64,000 bases of DNA, taken from assembly GCF_001083785.1 (NCBI RefSeq), contig NZ_LAVL01000013.1, positions 29,190 to 93,189 of the forward strand, written 5' to 3'. The position numbers and the translations under genes are program-made. The DNA comes from Nonomuraea sp. SBT364 (GTDB lineage: Bacteria > Actinomycetota > Actinomycetes > Streptosporangiales > Streptosporangiaceae). The notes beneath the pieces were generated by a model. It worked only from the letters and a program-made list of their open reading frames with translations, had not been told where the DNA came from and made no database searches. The first letter of the stretch is position 1; the number at the start of each line of letters is the position of its first letter. Below, one piece after another: positions 53,028-61,883 of this stretch.

Positions 53028-54461
53028 ATCGCCTCCCGACGCCACGCCTTCCGCTGCTACCCATCTCAATCACCCTCCGCTGCACGCGCCGCTGCTCGCT
53101 CGGCTGAGAACGTCGCCCGGCCCGGCGCCTCTACAGAGAACGGCTGGACGGGAGAAGCGGGACCCGATGGGCGGCTACGTGATCCGAGCCGAGGACGTGT
53201 GGAGGCTGCCTCCAGCGGACGGGCGGAGACGCTTGCCTGGGAAGCGGGCGGTGATAGGCAGCGACGCGCGCCTGAGGGAAGTGGCTATCCACGGAAGCAG
53301 GCCGGCGGCCCTCCACGATGGTGGTTGTAGAGCGGCCCAAGCACACGCGGACGGAGACGCCTCTGCTGACACGAGTGGCGCCGTCCTTCCGCCGGGCCGA
53401 GGGAAGGCGGGGAGCCGCCCCTTCTGCAGAGGACGAGCGGGGTCGCCTTCCGTCGAAGCGACGGGATGCCTCCCGTAGAGCCGGGCGGAGGCAGGATGCG
53501 TCCTCCGGTATGTCACCTGGACACCGTCAGCGGACGGAGGGGCCGCTCGCCTGAAGGAGATGGGCACTGCCAGGGTTGGTGGTTGTGGACGGCCTATGCG
53601 GGACGCGGGCAAACACCTTCGCCACGGAAGCGGCGGGAACGCCTCTCGCAGAGCCGGGCGGAGAGTGGGGTGCCGCCTTCTGGGAGGCCACTCGGACAGC
53701 CCTGTGGAAGTAGCCGGGGCCCCTGCAAGAGAGAGCTGGGCACCCCAACGGCGAAAGCTGGAGCTGCTTGCTACGGACGCGGCGCTCTCCGCAGAGGTGG
53801 GCGAAGACGTCATTCCGCAGAGTCGAGCGGCGCCGCAGAGCCGAGCGGCGCCGCAGAGTCGAGGGCAACCGGGGTGGAGGCTCGGGACAACCCGACGGAG
53901 GCGGGGGGATGCGGGCAGAACAGTTTTGCGGTGGCACGAAGCCCTCAGCGAAGCGGTGCGGTCGCCTCGGGAGAGCAGCGGAAAGATGCCTATGCACGCA
54001 CGACCCCGCACGCCGCACGCCGTCACGCCCCACCTCCGCCATGCCGCACGCCCGTCGCGCCGCCGCCCGCCGCGCCGCACCTCCGCCACGCCGTCATGCC
54101 GCACGCCGTCATGCCGCACGCCGTCATGCCGCACGCCGTCATGCCGCACGCCGTCATGCCGCACGCCCGTCACGCCGCACGCCCGTCACGCCGCACGCCC
54201 GCCATGCCGCACGCCCGTCACGCCGCACGCCCGCCATGCCGCACGCCCGTCGCGCCGCACGCCCGTCGCGCCGCACGCCCGTCGCGCCGCACGCCCGTCG
54301 CGCCGCACGCCCGCCATGCCGCAAGCCCGTCGCGCCGCGCCACACGCCCCATCCCCGCAAGCCCGTCGCGCCCCCGAGCGCCCGCGCGTCCGCGACGCCA
54401 CGCCCCCTGATCCCGTGGCCCCACGACGTGGGGAAGCGACTCCTGCGGGACGGACGCCTTG

Positions 54462-54475
54462 GTTTCACGTGAAAC
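54462..54475. other. parS site at the right repeat edge
   Basis: Perfect GTTTCACGTGAAAC, 25 bp from the next. Confidence 0.9.
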
Positions 54476-54486
54476 ACCGCTGCGCT

Positions 54487-54500
54487 GTTTCACGTGAAAC
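54487..54500. other. parS site before the aldolase gene
   Basis: Perfect GTTTCACGTGAAAC, just past the 3' end of the minus-strand threonine aldolase gene. Confidence 0.9.
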
Positions 54501-54514
54501 CAAAGGCGCGACGG

Positions 54515-55558
54515 TCAGGAGACGGCCTTGCGGATGGCATCCAGGAAGTCGTCCACGTGCGCCGGGGTGGTGTCAAAGGCGGTCATCCAGCGGACGATGC
54601 CGGCGGCCTCGTCCGTGTGGTGGAAGAGGAATCGCTCCAGCAGCGCGGTGGCGACGGCAGGCGGGACGACGGCGAAGACGGCGTTGGACTCGACCGGATA
54701 CGCCAGAGCGATCTGCGGGATCGAGGCGAGCCCGTCGGCGAGGCGCATAGCCATGGCGTTGGCGTGCGAGGCGTTCCGGTGCCAGAGGTCGTCCGTGAGG
54801 AGAGCGGAGAGCTGGGCGGAGATGAAGCGCATCTTCGACGCGAGCTGAAGGGATTGGCGGCGCAGATAGGGCACGGCGTCGGCGAGCGTGGGGTCCAGGA
54901 CGACGACGGCTTCCGCGGCCAGGGCGCCGTTCTTGGTGCCGCCGAAGCTGAACACGTCCACCCCCACCTCCGTGGTGATGGCGGCCAGCGAGCAGCCGAG
55001 GTGGGCGGCCGCGTTGGCGAGCCGGGCGCCGTCGACGTGGAGGCGCATGCCCGAAGCGTGCGCGGCGTCGGCCAGGGCGGCGATCTCGTCGGGGGAGTAG
55101 CAGGTGCCGAGTTCGGTCACTTGGGAGATGGAGACGGCCCGCGGCTGAGGATCGTGGTGGTTGCCGATGGTGGACCTGGGGCCGGCGAGGTCGTCGGGCC
55201 GGAGCTTGCCGTCGGGGGTGGGGATGGTGATGAGCTTCGTGCCGAGGAGGCGCTCGGCGGCGCCGGTTTCGTGGCCGGCGATGTGGGCGGTGTCCGGGCA
55301 GATGACCGCGTCGTACCGGCCGAGCATGAGCGCGAGGCCGACCATGTTGGCGCCGGCTCCGTTGAGCACGGGGAAGCCTTCCGCCCGGGGGCCGAACACG
55401 TCCTTGACGTGGCGGCCGAAGTCGGCGGTCCAGGTGTCGTCGCCGTAGGCGCGGGCGTCACCGGGGTTGGCGGCGGTCATGGCGTCGAGGATGGCGGGGT
55501 GCACGCCGGCGTGGTTGTCGCTGGCGAAGCTCTTGGGGTACGTGGGCTCGATCATCAC
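54515..55558 (-). CDS. ltaE: Low-specificity L-threonine aldolase
   Basis: 347 residues (GTG 55558 or ATG 55555). A PLP enzyme: 'SFASDNHAGVHPAILDAM' near the N-terminus, 'HVDGARLANAAAHLG' (Asp to the ring nitrogen), 'VDVFSFGGTKNGALAAE' with the PLP Lys. It splits threonine and allo-threonine to glycine and acetaldehyde. The parS pair lies right after its stop. Read toward parB, gap 71 bp to the ligase gene. Confidence 0.9.
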   Translation of the reverse strand: MMIEPTYPKSFASDNHAGVHPAILDAMTAANPGDARAYGDDTWTADFGRHVKDVFGPRAEGFPVLNGAGANMVGLALMLGRYDAVICPDTAHIAGHETGAAERLLGTKLITIPTPDGKLRPDDLAGPRSTIGNHHDPQPRAVSISQVTELGTCYSPDEIAALADAAHASGMRLHVDGARLANAAAHLGCSLAAITTEVGVDVFSFGGTKNGALAAEAVVVLDPTLADAVPYLRRQSLQLASKMRFISAQLSALLTDDLWHRNASHANAMAMRLADGLASIPQIALAYPVESNAVFAVVPPAVATALLERFLFHHTDEAAGIVRWMTAFDTTPAHVDDFLDAIRKAVS

Positions 55559-55629
55559 GACGCCAGGTTACGCATCCGGGTCAGGTGGGTCCCGGGAGGC
55601 CCGCCACGTCGTCGCCGCGGACCAGGGGA

Positions 55630-56586
55630 TCAGGAGGTGGCGCGGCCGGCGGCGTTCTGGAGGAGGATGCGGCAGAGCTCGCCGAGGTCCTGGCCCGCTG
55701 CTTCGGCCGCCATCGGGAGGAGGGACGTCTCGGTCATGCCGGGTGCGACGTTGACCTCCAGGAAGTGCGGCCGGCCGGCGGCGTCGACGATGAGGTCGGT
55801 GCGGGAGATGTCCCGCAGGCCGAGCGCGGTGTGCGCGGTGACCGCGGTCTCGGCGCAGGCCGACGCCGCTTCGGAGGACAGCCGGGCGGGAGCGAAGAAC
55901 TCGGTGTGCCCGGCCGTGTAGCGGGCGGCGTAGTCGTACACGCCCTCGTCGGGCACGATCTCCACGGCCGGGAGCGCGACGGGACCGTCGCCGAAGTCGA
56001 CGACCGAGACCGCCACCTCGACGCCCTCGATGTAGCACTCGATGAGCGCCGTGTCGCCGTAGGCGAAGCAGCCGACCATGGCGGCCGGCAGCTCCTCCGC
56101 GGTGCGGACGATGGAGGCGCCGAGGGCGGAGCCGCCACGGGCGGGCTTGACGAACAGGGGCAGGCCGAGGTGTTCGACGATGCGGCCCAGGACGGCCGTG
56201 GCGCCGAGGTCGTGGAAGGTCTCCTTGGGCAGCGTGACCGATTCGGGGGTGCGCAGGCCGACGGAGCGTACGACGGCCTTGGCGGTGGGCTTGTCGAAGG
56301 CCACGCGGCAGGCGTCGGGGTCGGCGCCGACGTACGGCACGTTGAGGAGCTCCAGGACGGAGCGGATGGCGCCGTCCTCGCCCGCGCCGCCGTGGAGGGT
56401 GACGAAGACGGCCTCCGGTGGGTCGGCGAGGATGGACGGGACGAGCGACGCGTCGGTGTCGCGGGCCTCGACGTCGATGCCGGCCGCCCGGAGCACCTCG
56501 CTCACGCGGCGGCCCGAGCGCAGGGAGACCTCTCGCTCGTAGGAGAGGCCTCCTGCCAGCACGAGCACGTGGCCCAGATCGCTCAT
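55630..56586 (-). CDS. ddl: D-alanine-D-alanine ligase family protein
   Basis: 318 residues from ATG 56586 (AGGAGATGTG upstream). N-terminal 'VLVLAGGLSYEREVSLRSGRRV' (the 'SxEREVSL' site), 'FVTLHGGAGEDGAIRSVLELLNVPYVG', ATP-grasp 'LPLFVKPARGGSALGASIV', and end 'HFLEVNVAPGMTETSLLPMAAEAAG'. Ligates two D-Ala, or D-Ala with another residue. It is shorter than the main Ddl of actinobacteria, so it could be a paralogue (D-Ala-D-Lac or other). The specificity residues are not clear to me. Confidence 0.8.
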   Translation of the reverse strand: MSDLGHVLVLAGGLSYEREVSLRSGRRVSEVLRAAGIDVEARDTDASLVPSILADPPEAVFVTLHGGAGEDGAIRSVLELLNVPYVGADPDACRVAFDKPTAKAVVRSVGLRTPESVTLPKETFHDLGATAVLGRIVEHLGLPLFVKPARGGSALGASIVRTAEELPAAMVGCFAYGDTALIECYIEGVEVAVSVVDFGDGPVALPAVEIVPDEGVYDYAARYTAGHTEFFAPARLSSEAASACAETAVTAHTALGLRDISRTDLIVDAAGRPHFLEVNVAPGMTETSLLPMAAEAAGQDLGELCRILLQNAAGRATS

Positions 56587-56660
56587 CACATCTCCTCCGC
56601 TGACGGCACGCTGTCCAACCGTACCGGCGCGGGAGGGTGGGAGGGACGGCAGGTGGGAGC

Positions 56661-56692
56661 GGGAGCCGACCGGCGCGCCGGGGCCGGCTCCC
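56661..56692 (-). terminator. Hairpin after the aminotransferase gene
   Basis: GGGAGCCG (56661-56668) and CGGCTCCC (56685-56692) with an inner GC-rich pairing, no U-tract, between aminotransferase and ddl on the minus strand. Confidence 0.55.
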
Positions 56693-56704
56693 GTCGGAGC
56701 CCGG

Positions 56705-58030
56705 TCAGGCGAGATCGGGGCCCGGGGTGTCGACGCCGGCGTGGCCGCGGGTGGAGCCGGTGCCGAAGGTGTCGCGGAGCTGCATCTCCTGCTCGATCAC
56801 CCCGGCGAGGCGGCGTACGCCCTCGCGGATGCGGTCGGGCTCCGGGTAGCAGAACGACAGGCGCATGTGGCGCGCCCCGCTCCCGTCGGAGAAGAACCCG
56901 GTGCCGGGCACGAACGCGACCCGCTCCGCGACCGCGCGGGGCAGGATGGCCTTGGAGTCGAGGCCCTCCGGCAGCGTCGCCCAGACGAAGAAGCCACCGG
57001 CCGGTCGCGTCCAGGTGACCTCGGGAGGCATCAGTGATTCGAGCGCCCCGAGCATGGCGTCGCGGCGCTCGCGGTAGAGCTCCTTGAACGTCTTGATCTG
57101 CTCCCGCCACGGCTGCGTGGCCAGATACTGGCCGACGGCGAGCTGGGTGAACGAGGAGTGCGACAACACCGCCGACTCCATCGCCAGCACGAGCTTGTCG
57201 CGGATGGCGTGCGGTGCCAGCGCCCAGCCGACCCGGAAGCCGGGGGCGAGGGTCTTGGAGAACGAGCCGAGGTAGATGACCCCGTCGGCGTTGTCGGCGC
57301 GCAGCGCGCGCATGGGCTCGCCGTCGAAGCCGAGCAGGCCGTAGGGGTTGTCCTCGACTATGAGCACGCCGGCCCGCTGGCAGATGTCGAGCACCTGCTG
57401 CCGTCTGGCCATGTTGAGCGTGACGCCGCCGGGGTTGTGGAAGGTCGGGATCGTGTAGAGGAACTTGATCGGCGCCCCGGCCGTCTCCAGCGCGTAAATC
57501 GTCTGCGCCAGCGATTCGGGCACGATGCCCTGATCGTCCATAGCGATATGTACGACCTTGGCCTGATAAGCGGCGAATGTCCCCAAGGCGCCCACGTACG
57601 AGGGGCCCTCCGCCAGCACCACGTCACCCGGGTCGATGAAGATGCGGGTGATCAGGTCGAGCGCCTGCTGGGAGCCCACGGTGACGACCACGTCGTTCGC
57701 CCCGGCATGGATCCCCTCAAGCCGCATGACGTCGCAGATCTGCTCACGCAGGTGCGGATCGCCCTGGCCGGAGCCGTACTGCAGCGCGACCGGGCCGCGC
57801 CGCGTCACCAGCTCGGAGACCAGCTCGCCGACCATGTCGAGGGGAAGGGCCGTGACGTACGGCATGCCGCCGGCGAGCGAGACCACCTCGGGCCTCGACG
57901 CGACGGCGAAAAGAGCTCGGATCTCGGATGCGACCATCCCGGTAGCTCGCGCGGCGTACCGATCGACGTAGGCGTCGATGCGCGACCCTTGGGTCGCGGG
58001 CGTCTGACCGTGATCCTGCTCTGCTGTCAC
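56705..58030 (-). CDS. PLP-dependent aminotransferase (class I/II, LysN-like)
   Basis: 441 residues from GTG 58030 (GGAGG upstream). 'VVSLAGGMPYVTALPLDMVGELVSELV', 'YGSGQGDPHLREQICDVMRLEGI', 'VTVGSQQALDLITRIFIDPGDVVLAEGPSYVGAL', 'EDNPYGLLGFDG', PLP Lys in 'YLGSFSKTLAPGFRVGW'. This is the 2-aminoadipate/aromatic aminotransferase group close to MocR enzymes without the DNA-binding part. The substrate is uncertain. Confidence 0.85.
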   Translation of the reverse strand: MTAEQDHGQTPATQGSRIDAYVDRYAARATGMVASEIRALFAVASRPEVVSLAGGMPYVTALPLDMVGELVSELVTRRGPVALQYGSGQGDPHLREQICDVMRLEGIHAGANDVVVTVGSQQALDLITRIFIDPGDVVLAEGPSYVGALGTFAAYQAKVVHIAMDDQGIVPESLAQTIYALETAGAPIKFLYTIPTFHNPGGVTLNMARRQQVLDICQRAGVLIVEDNPYGLLGFDGEPMRALRADNADGVIYLGSFSKTLAPGFRVGWALAPHAIRDKLVLAMESAVLSHSSFTQLAVGQYLATQPWREQIKTFKELYRERRDAMLGALESLMPPEVTWTRPAGGFFVWATLPEGLDSKAILPRAVAERVAFVPGTGFFSDGSGARHMRLSFCYPEPDRIREGVRRLAGVIEQEMQLRDTFGTGSTRGHAGVDTPGPDLA

Positions 58031-58204
58031 GGCCCACCTCCTAGGTGTGTGTCGATCCGAGATACCAGATTACGCCAGCCGGACATGTCGCCCGTGACCG
58101 GGCTGACCGTCGTGGTACCCGCTGGCGGGACTGTCACTGGGCTACGATGCCAGCTGGGGACGCGGTTTTCGCGCGCTTTTCCGGGTCAACGATTGGGGCC
58201 GTAG

Positions 58205-58822
58205 TTGTCGCGTCGGCTGGTCAACATCACCCTGGACAATGTGGAAGATCTTCCTCGCCGCTGCCGGCAGTGCGTTTTCTGGGAGCTCGATCCCATGAGC
58301 GGCGAGCGGGCGGTGGAGTCGGGGGACCCGGGCCTGGAGAAGGAGGCCTGGATCTCCGGCACGCTGCTGGAGTGGGGGAGCTGCGGCAAGATCGTCTACG
58401 TCGACGGTGTGCCCGCCGGGTTCGTGCTCTACAGCCCGCCTCTTTACACGCCGCGCTCGGTCGCCTTTCCCACCTCACCGGTCAGCGCCGACGCGGTCCT
58501 GCTGATGACCGCGCACATCATCCCGGAGTTCTCCGGCGGCGGGCTGGGCCGGATGCTCATCCAGGGGGTGGCCAAGGACCTGACCAGACGCGGGGTGAAG
58601 GCCATCGAGGCGTTCGGCGATCTGAAGTGGGAAGAGCCTAGTTGCGTGGTTCCGGCGGAATACTTGCTTTCTGTGGGCTTCAAGACCGTGCGTCCGCATT
58701 TGCGCTTTCCGCGGCTGCGGCTGGAGCTGAAGTCCGCCGTCTCGTGGCGGGAGGACGTCGAGGTGGCCCTGGAACGCCTCCTGGGGTCCATGAGCCCGGA
58801 GCGGGCCCTGCGACCCGTCTGA
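58205..58822 (+). CDS. GNAT-fold acetyltransferase with a cysteine-rich start
   Basis: 205 residues from TTG 58205. N-terminal 'LVNITLDNVEDLPRRCRQCVFWELDP' precedes a GNAT core: 'SADAVLLMTAHIIPEFSGGGLGRMLIQGVAKDLTRRGVKAIEAFG' (acetyl-CoA loop G-G-G-L-G-R) and 'YLLSVGFKTVRPHLRFPRLRLEL'. The 'C-R-x-C-x-F-W-E' start is a known feature of an actinobacterial group next to trxA, role unknown. A long hairpin follows. Confidence 0.85.
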   Translation: MSRRLVNITLDNVEDLPRRCRQCVFWELDPMSGERAVESGDPGLEKEAWISGTLLEWGSCGKIVYVDGVPAGFVLYSPPLYTPRSVAFPTSPVSADAVLLMTAHIIPEFSGGGLGRMLIQGVAKDLTRRGVKAIEAFGDLKWEEPSCVVPAEYLLSVGFKTVRPHLRFPRLRLELKSAVSWREDVEVALERLLGSMSPERALRPV

Positions 58823-58860
58823 CCGCTCACGAGCGCCGCAGCAGACCGTACAAAGGCATG

Positions 58861-58893
58861 CGAAAGCCCCCTGCGCCCAGCAGGGGGCTTTCG
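58861..58893. terminator. Bidirectional terminator between GNAT and trxA
   Basis: CGAAAGCCCCCTGC (58861-58874) and GCAGGGGGCTTTCG (58880-58893) form a perfect 14-bp stem with a 5-nt loop between converging genes. Confidence 0.85.
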
Positions 58894-58910
58894 GGTCGAA
58901 CAGGCGGGAC

Positions 58911-59225
58911 CTAGATGATGCCCTCAAGCTCGCGCAGCAGCATGGCCTTCGGCTTGGCGCCGATGATCTGCTTGACGAGCTCGCCTCCCTTGTAGACGTT
59001 CATCGTCGGGATCTGGAGTACACCTGCCTCGCGCGGCACGTTCGGGTTCTCGTCGATGTTGAGCTTGACGATCTCCAGCTTGTCGCCGTGCTCGTTGGCG
59101 ATCTCCTGAAGGATGGGCGCGACCTGACGGCACGGGCCGCACCACTCCGCCCAGAAGTCCACCAGCACGGGCTTGTCGTTCTTGAGGACGTCGGCCTCGA
59201 ACGTGGCGTCGGTTACTGCCTTCAC
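58911..59225 (-). CDS. trxA: Thioredoxin
   Basis: 104 residues from GTG 59225, with AGGGAG upstream. Active site 'AEWCGPCR' with Cys29 and Cys32, cis-Pro in 'QIPTMNVYKGGEL'. It reduces protein disulfides in the cytoplasm and is recharged by TrxB, encoded 12 bp upstream in the same operon. Confidence 0.97.
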   Translation of the reverse strand: MKAVTDATFEADVLKNDKPVLVDFWAEWCGPCRQVAPILQEIANEHGDKLEIVKLNIDENPNVPREAGVLQIPTMNVYKGGELVKQIIGAKPKAMLLRELEGII

Positions 59226-59237
59226 GGATGGGCTCCC

Positions 59238-60179
59238 TTACTTCTCGTTGTTGGCCAGCCAGCGCTCGGAGTCGAGTGACGCCGCGCAACCGGTGCCGGC
59301 CGCGGTGATCGCCTGGCGGTAGATGTGGTCGACGACGTCGCCCGCGGCGAACACGCCGTCGATGTTGGTGGCGGTGGTGGGGGAGGCCACCTTCACGTAG
59401 CCGTCGTCGTCGAGGTCGATCTGGCCCTTGACCAGCTCGGTGCGCGGGTCGTGGCCGATGGCCAGGAACAGCGCGTCGGTGGCCAGCTCGCACTCCTCGC
59501 CGGACTTGACGTTGCGCAGCTTGACCGCCTCCACCTTGGTGTCGCCCAGGACGTCGACCACCTCGGTGTCCCACATGAAGCGGATCTTGTCGTTGGACAT
59601 CGCCCGGTCCTGCATGATCTTGCTGGCGCGCAGCTCGTCGCGGCGGTGCACGACGGTCACCATGCGGCCGAACCGGGTCAGGAACGTGGCTTCCTCCATG
59701 GCCGTGTCGCCGCCGCCCACGACCACGATGTCCTTGTTGCGGAAGAAGAAGCCGTCGCAGGTGGCACACCAGGAGACGCCCCGGCCGGACAGGCGCTTCT
59801 CGTTCTCCAGGCCGAGCTCGCGGTAGCCGGAGCCCATCGCCAGGATGACCGACTTGGCGTAGTAGGTCTTGTCGTAGGTCTTGATGACCTTGGGGTTGGC
59901 CTCCAGGTCGACCTCGACCACGTCGTCGGCCACGAGCTCGGCGCCGAACCGCTCGGCCTGCTTGCGCAGGCTGTCCATCAGATCGGGACCCATGATGCCG
60001 TCGGGGAACCCGGGGAAGTTCTCCACGTCGGTGGTGTTCATGAGGGCGCCGCCCGCGGTGACCGAGCCCTCGAAGACCAGCGGGTTCAGCTCGGCGCGCG
60101 CGGAGTAGACGGCCGCGGTGTAGCCCGCCGGGCCCGATCCAATGATGATCACGTTACGAACGTCGCTCAACGCTCCCAC
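59238..60179 (-). CDS. trxB: Thioredoxin reductase
   Basis: 313 residues from GTG 60179. FAD site '[21 protein letters not shown]', redox '[10 protein letters not shown]' (CxxC), NADPH site '[16 protein letters not shown]' and '[12 protein letters not shown]', end '[29 protein letters not shown]'. GTG 60179 is favoured because the SigR-type promoter at 60210-60237 starts transcription near 60203, which excludes longer forms; TTG 60170 is another option. Confidence 0.95.
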   Translation of the reverse strand: MGALSDVRNVIIIGSGPAGYTAAVYSARAELNPLVFEGSVTAGGALMNTTDVENFPGFPDGIMGPDLMDSLRKQAERFGAELVADDVVEVDLEANPKVIKTYDKTYYAKSVILAMGSGYRELGLENEKRLSGRGVSWCATCDGFFFRNKDIVVVGGGDTAMEEATFLTRFGRMVTVVHRRDELRASKIMQDRAMSNDKIRFMWDTEVVDVLGDTKVEAVKLRNVKSGEECELATDALFLAIGHDPRTELVKGQIDLDDDGYVKVASPTTATNIDGVFAAGDVVDHIYRQAITAAGTGCAASLDSERWLANNEK

Positions 60180-60209
60180 GCCTTCCTCGTCTGCTGTTGC
60201 CAGTCGCGT

Positions 60210-60237
60210 CAACAGATCCTAGGCCGCAGTGATTCCC
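60210..60237 (-). promoter_or_regulatory. SigR/SigH-type promoter of trxB-trxA
   Basis: On the minus strand GGGAAT (60237-60232), then 18 bp, then GTTG (60213-60210). This matches the GGGAAT-N18-GTT consensus of the thiol-stress sigma factor SigR (Streptomyces) / SigH (Mycobacterium), which controls trxBA there. Confidence 0.8.
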
Positions 60238-60258
60238 ACCCCCTACCCGCAACGCGAA

Positions 60259-60280
60259 AGAGCCCGCCGAAGCGGGCTCT
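60259..60280 (-). terminator. Terminator between the anti-sigma gene and trxB
   Basis: On the minus strand AGAGCCCGC-TTCG-GCGGGCTCT (60280-60259), a perfect 9-bp stem with a UUCG tetraloop followed by TTTCG. It separates the sigma operon from the trxBA promoter. Confidence 0.8.
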
Positions 60281-60298
60281 GACGTGGGATGGAAGCTT

Positions 60299-61243
60299 CT
60301 ACCAGCGGCCCATGGCGGGCTTGCGCAGGTTCTTGCAACTGAAGGGGTCGACGACGTCGATGCGGATCCGCTTGGCGGCCTTCGTCTTCCTGGACGCCAT
60401 GACGATGGCCTCCTGGCCGTTGTACTGGCCCTGGTCGACGGCGAAGACGTCAAGCTTGGTGCGCCCGGCCAGCTTGCTGACGCACTTGTCAGCATGCTCG
60501 CCGTCGGACGGCCCCTGGAGTATCGGAGCCGGCCCGAGGAATTCACCCAGTGGCTGCTCCAGGTTCTCGTCGCTGTAGTTGTGCTGGCTGTCGGTCAGCG
60601 CGTATGCCCTGGCCCTCGTCCGGTTCTGTGTCGGCGGCACGGCCGGGGCCGTGCTGGCCGCCACCACCGGTGGGCTGACCGTGCCCGCGCCGCCGCCTCC
60701 GCCGGAGGCGAGCAGTCCGGTCGAGACGACCGCCGTGCCCACCACGGCCGCCGCGGCAGCGGCCGCCACGGCGGGCATCGCCCACCGCGAACGCCGTGCC
60801 CTGCGCTGCCGGGCCGGGACGATCGTGCCGTCGTCGGCGACCACCCCGAGCCGCACGGGCTCGGGCGACGGCTGCTCGGCCGAGGAGGCCGAAACCGAGG
60901 TTGGGGCCGAGATCGAGGCTGAAACCGTGGCCGCGGTCTTCTCCCAGGGGGAGTCGCGCATGAGCTCGTCCCAGTCGGGTGCCGGCGCGAGGCCGACCCC
61001 TCCACGAGACGACCCGGCCTCGACGGCCAGCGCCTTGTCGATGCGCAGTGCGACACCCATCGGCATGGCCGGTGTAGGAGTCGCCGCGAGCACCTCTCGA
61101 ACCGCCGCGAGGTCTGCCAGTAGCTCCCCACAGGGGTCGCAGACCGCGAGATGCTCGCGGACCTGGCGGGCCTGGCCGGCGTCTAGGAGACCCTCGGCCA
61201 AATCGGCCAGAGTATCCAGATCGTAGTGCGTATCACCCGTCAC
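60299..61243 (-). CDS. Anti-sigma factor with zinc-type motif (RsmA-like)
   Basis: 314 residues from GTG 61243. N-terminal ZAS-like helix pair 'HYDLDTLADLAEGLLDAGQARQVREHLAVCDPCGELLADL' with H...H-x3-C-x2-C ligands, a disordered Ser/Ala-rich linker (about 100-160), one span at about 160-180 ('AMPAVAAAAAAAVVGTAVVSTGLL'), and an outside domain ending 'DPFSCKNLRKPAMGRW'. It should bind the sigma factor in the preceding gene, with an 11-bp overlap. Position and layout match RsmA of the sigM-rsmA locus. Confidence 0.82.
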   Translation of the reverse strand: MTGDTHYDLDTLADLAEGLLDAGQARQVREHLAVCDPCGELLADLAAVREVLAATPTPAMPMGVALRIDKALAVEAGSSRGGVGLAPAPDWDELMRDSPWEKTAATVSASISAPTSVSASSAEQPSPEPVRLGVVADDGTIVPARQRRARRSRWAMPAVAAAAAAAVVGTAVVSTGLLASGGGGGAGTVSPPVVAASTAPAVPPTQNRTRARAYALTDSQHNYSDENLEQPLGEFLGPAPILQGPSDGEHADKCVSKLAGRTKLDVFAVDQGQYNGQEAIVMASRKTKAAKRIRIDVVDPFSCKNLRKPAMGRW

Positions 61244-61868
61244 GAAGTTCTGCTCCCTTCGCGGATGAGACGCGACTGAGGTCCGATCGGTTCCGCAGAT
61301 GCGAAAGAATTGGGGCAAGTTTCGCGCGTCCCCGCGCACACCTGCTTTTCACCGTACCGCTGGGCACTTCGAGCACCTGAGCTGCATCTTCGACGGAATA
61401 GCCCATCATGTCCACCAGGACGAGGGCGGCTCGCTGGTCGGCCGGCAGCAGCTTGAGCGCCGCCGAGACCTCCATGGAGACCTCGCGCTCAAGGGTCTGG
61501 TCGGGCCCCGGCGTCTCGCGTTCGGCGGCCTCGATGAGCTCGTCGTCGGCCACCGGGCGCACGGACTTGCGGCGCATCCGGTCGAGGCAGGCGTTGACGA
61601 CGATGCGGTGCAGCCAGGTGGTGACGGCGGCCTCGCCCCGGAACGTGCCGGCCTTGCGGTAGGCGGAGACGAAGGCGTCCTGGACGGCGTCGGCGGCCTC
61701 GTCGGGGTCGCCCAGCGTGCGCAGGGCGACCGCCCACATGCGGTCGCGGTGCCTCTTGACGATTTCGCTGAAGGCGTGTGGATCCCCGTTGATGTGCGCG
61801 GTCAGCAGCTCGGCGTCGCTGACCGCGGGCCGATCCGCTGCTGGAGGTGTCTCGGGTGGGGAGTTCAC
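61233..61868 (-). CDS. sigM: ECF sigma factor, SigM-like
   Basis: 211 residues from GTG 61868. Region 2 'FSEIVKRHRDRMWAVALRTLGDPDEAADAVQDAFVSAYRKAGTFRGEAAVTTWLHRIVVNACLDRMRR', region 4 'LPADQRAALVLVDMMGYSVEDAAQVLEVPSGTVKSRCARGRAKLAPIL'. The order murJ - pseudokinase - sigM - anti-sigma - trxB - trxA equals the mycobacterial locus, which supports the SigM name. It responds to envelope or thiol stress by release from the membrane anti-sigma. Confidence 0.85.
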   Translation of the reverse strand: MNSPPETPPAADRPAVSDAELLTAHINGDPHAFSEIVKRHRDRMWAVALRTLGDPDEAADAVQDAFVSAYRKAGTFRGEAAVTTWLHRIVVNACLDRMRRKSVRPVADDELIEAAERETPGPDQTLEREVSMEVSAALKLLPADQRAALVLVDMMGYSVEDAAQVLEVPSGTVKSRCARGRAKLAPILSHLRNRSDLSRVSSAKGAELRDG

Positions 61869-61883
61869 AAGAGGGATTCCTGG

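Larger units (their letters stand above)
52894..54514. repeat. Gene-free parS region with 15- and 16-bp tandem repeats
   Basis: No supported gene in 1.6 kb. Long frames exist on both strands, but they are low-complexity Arg/Pro/Ala and run through repeats. Five perfect 15-bp units GCCGTCATGCCGCAC fill 54090-54164, followed by eleven 16-bp units GCCCGTCACGCCGCAC or near variants (54165-54340). An 18-bp unit (CCGCAGAGTCGAGCGGCG) repeats 2.8 times at 53815-53865. Four parS sites lie at the two ends. The 16-bp period changes frame in each unit, so it does not code. Confidence 0.75.

Noticed and set aside
54090..54340. CRISPR array
   Set aside because: The units are 15-16 bp in direct contact, without unique spacers, and no cas gene is near.
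53175..54750. Long open frames on both strands across the parS repeat field
   Set aside because: They pass through tandem repeats with a frame-changing 16-bp period, lack start signals and have Arg/Pro/His-only composition.
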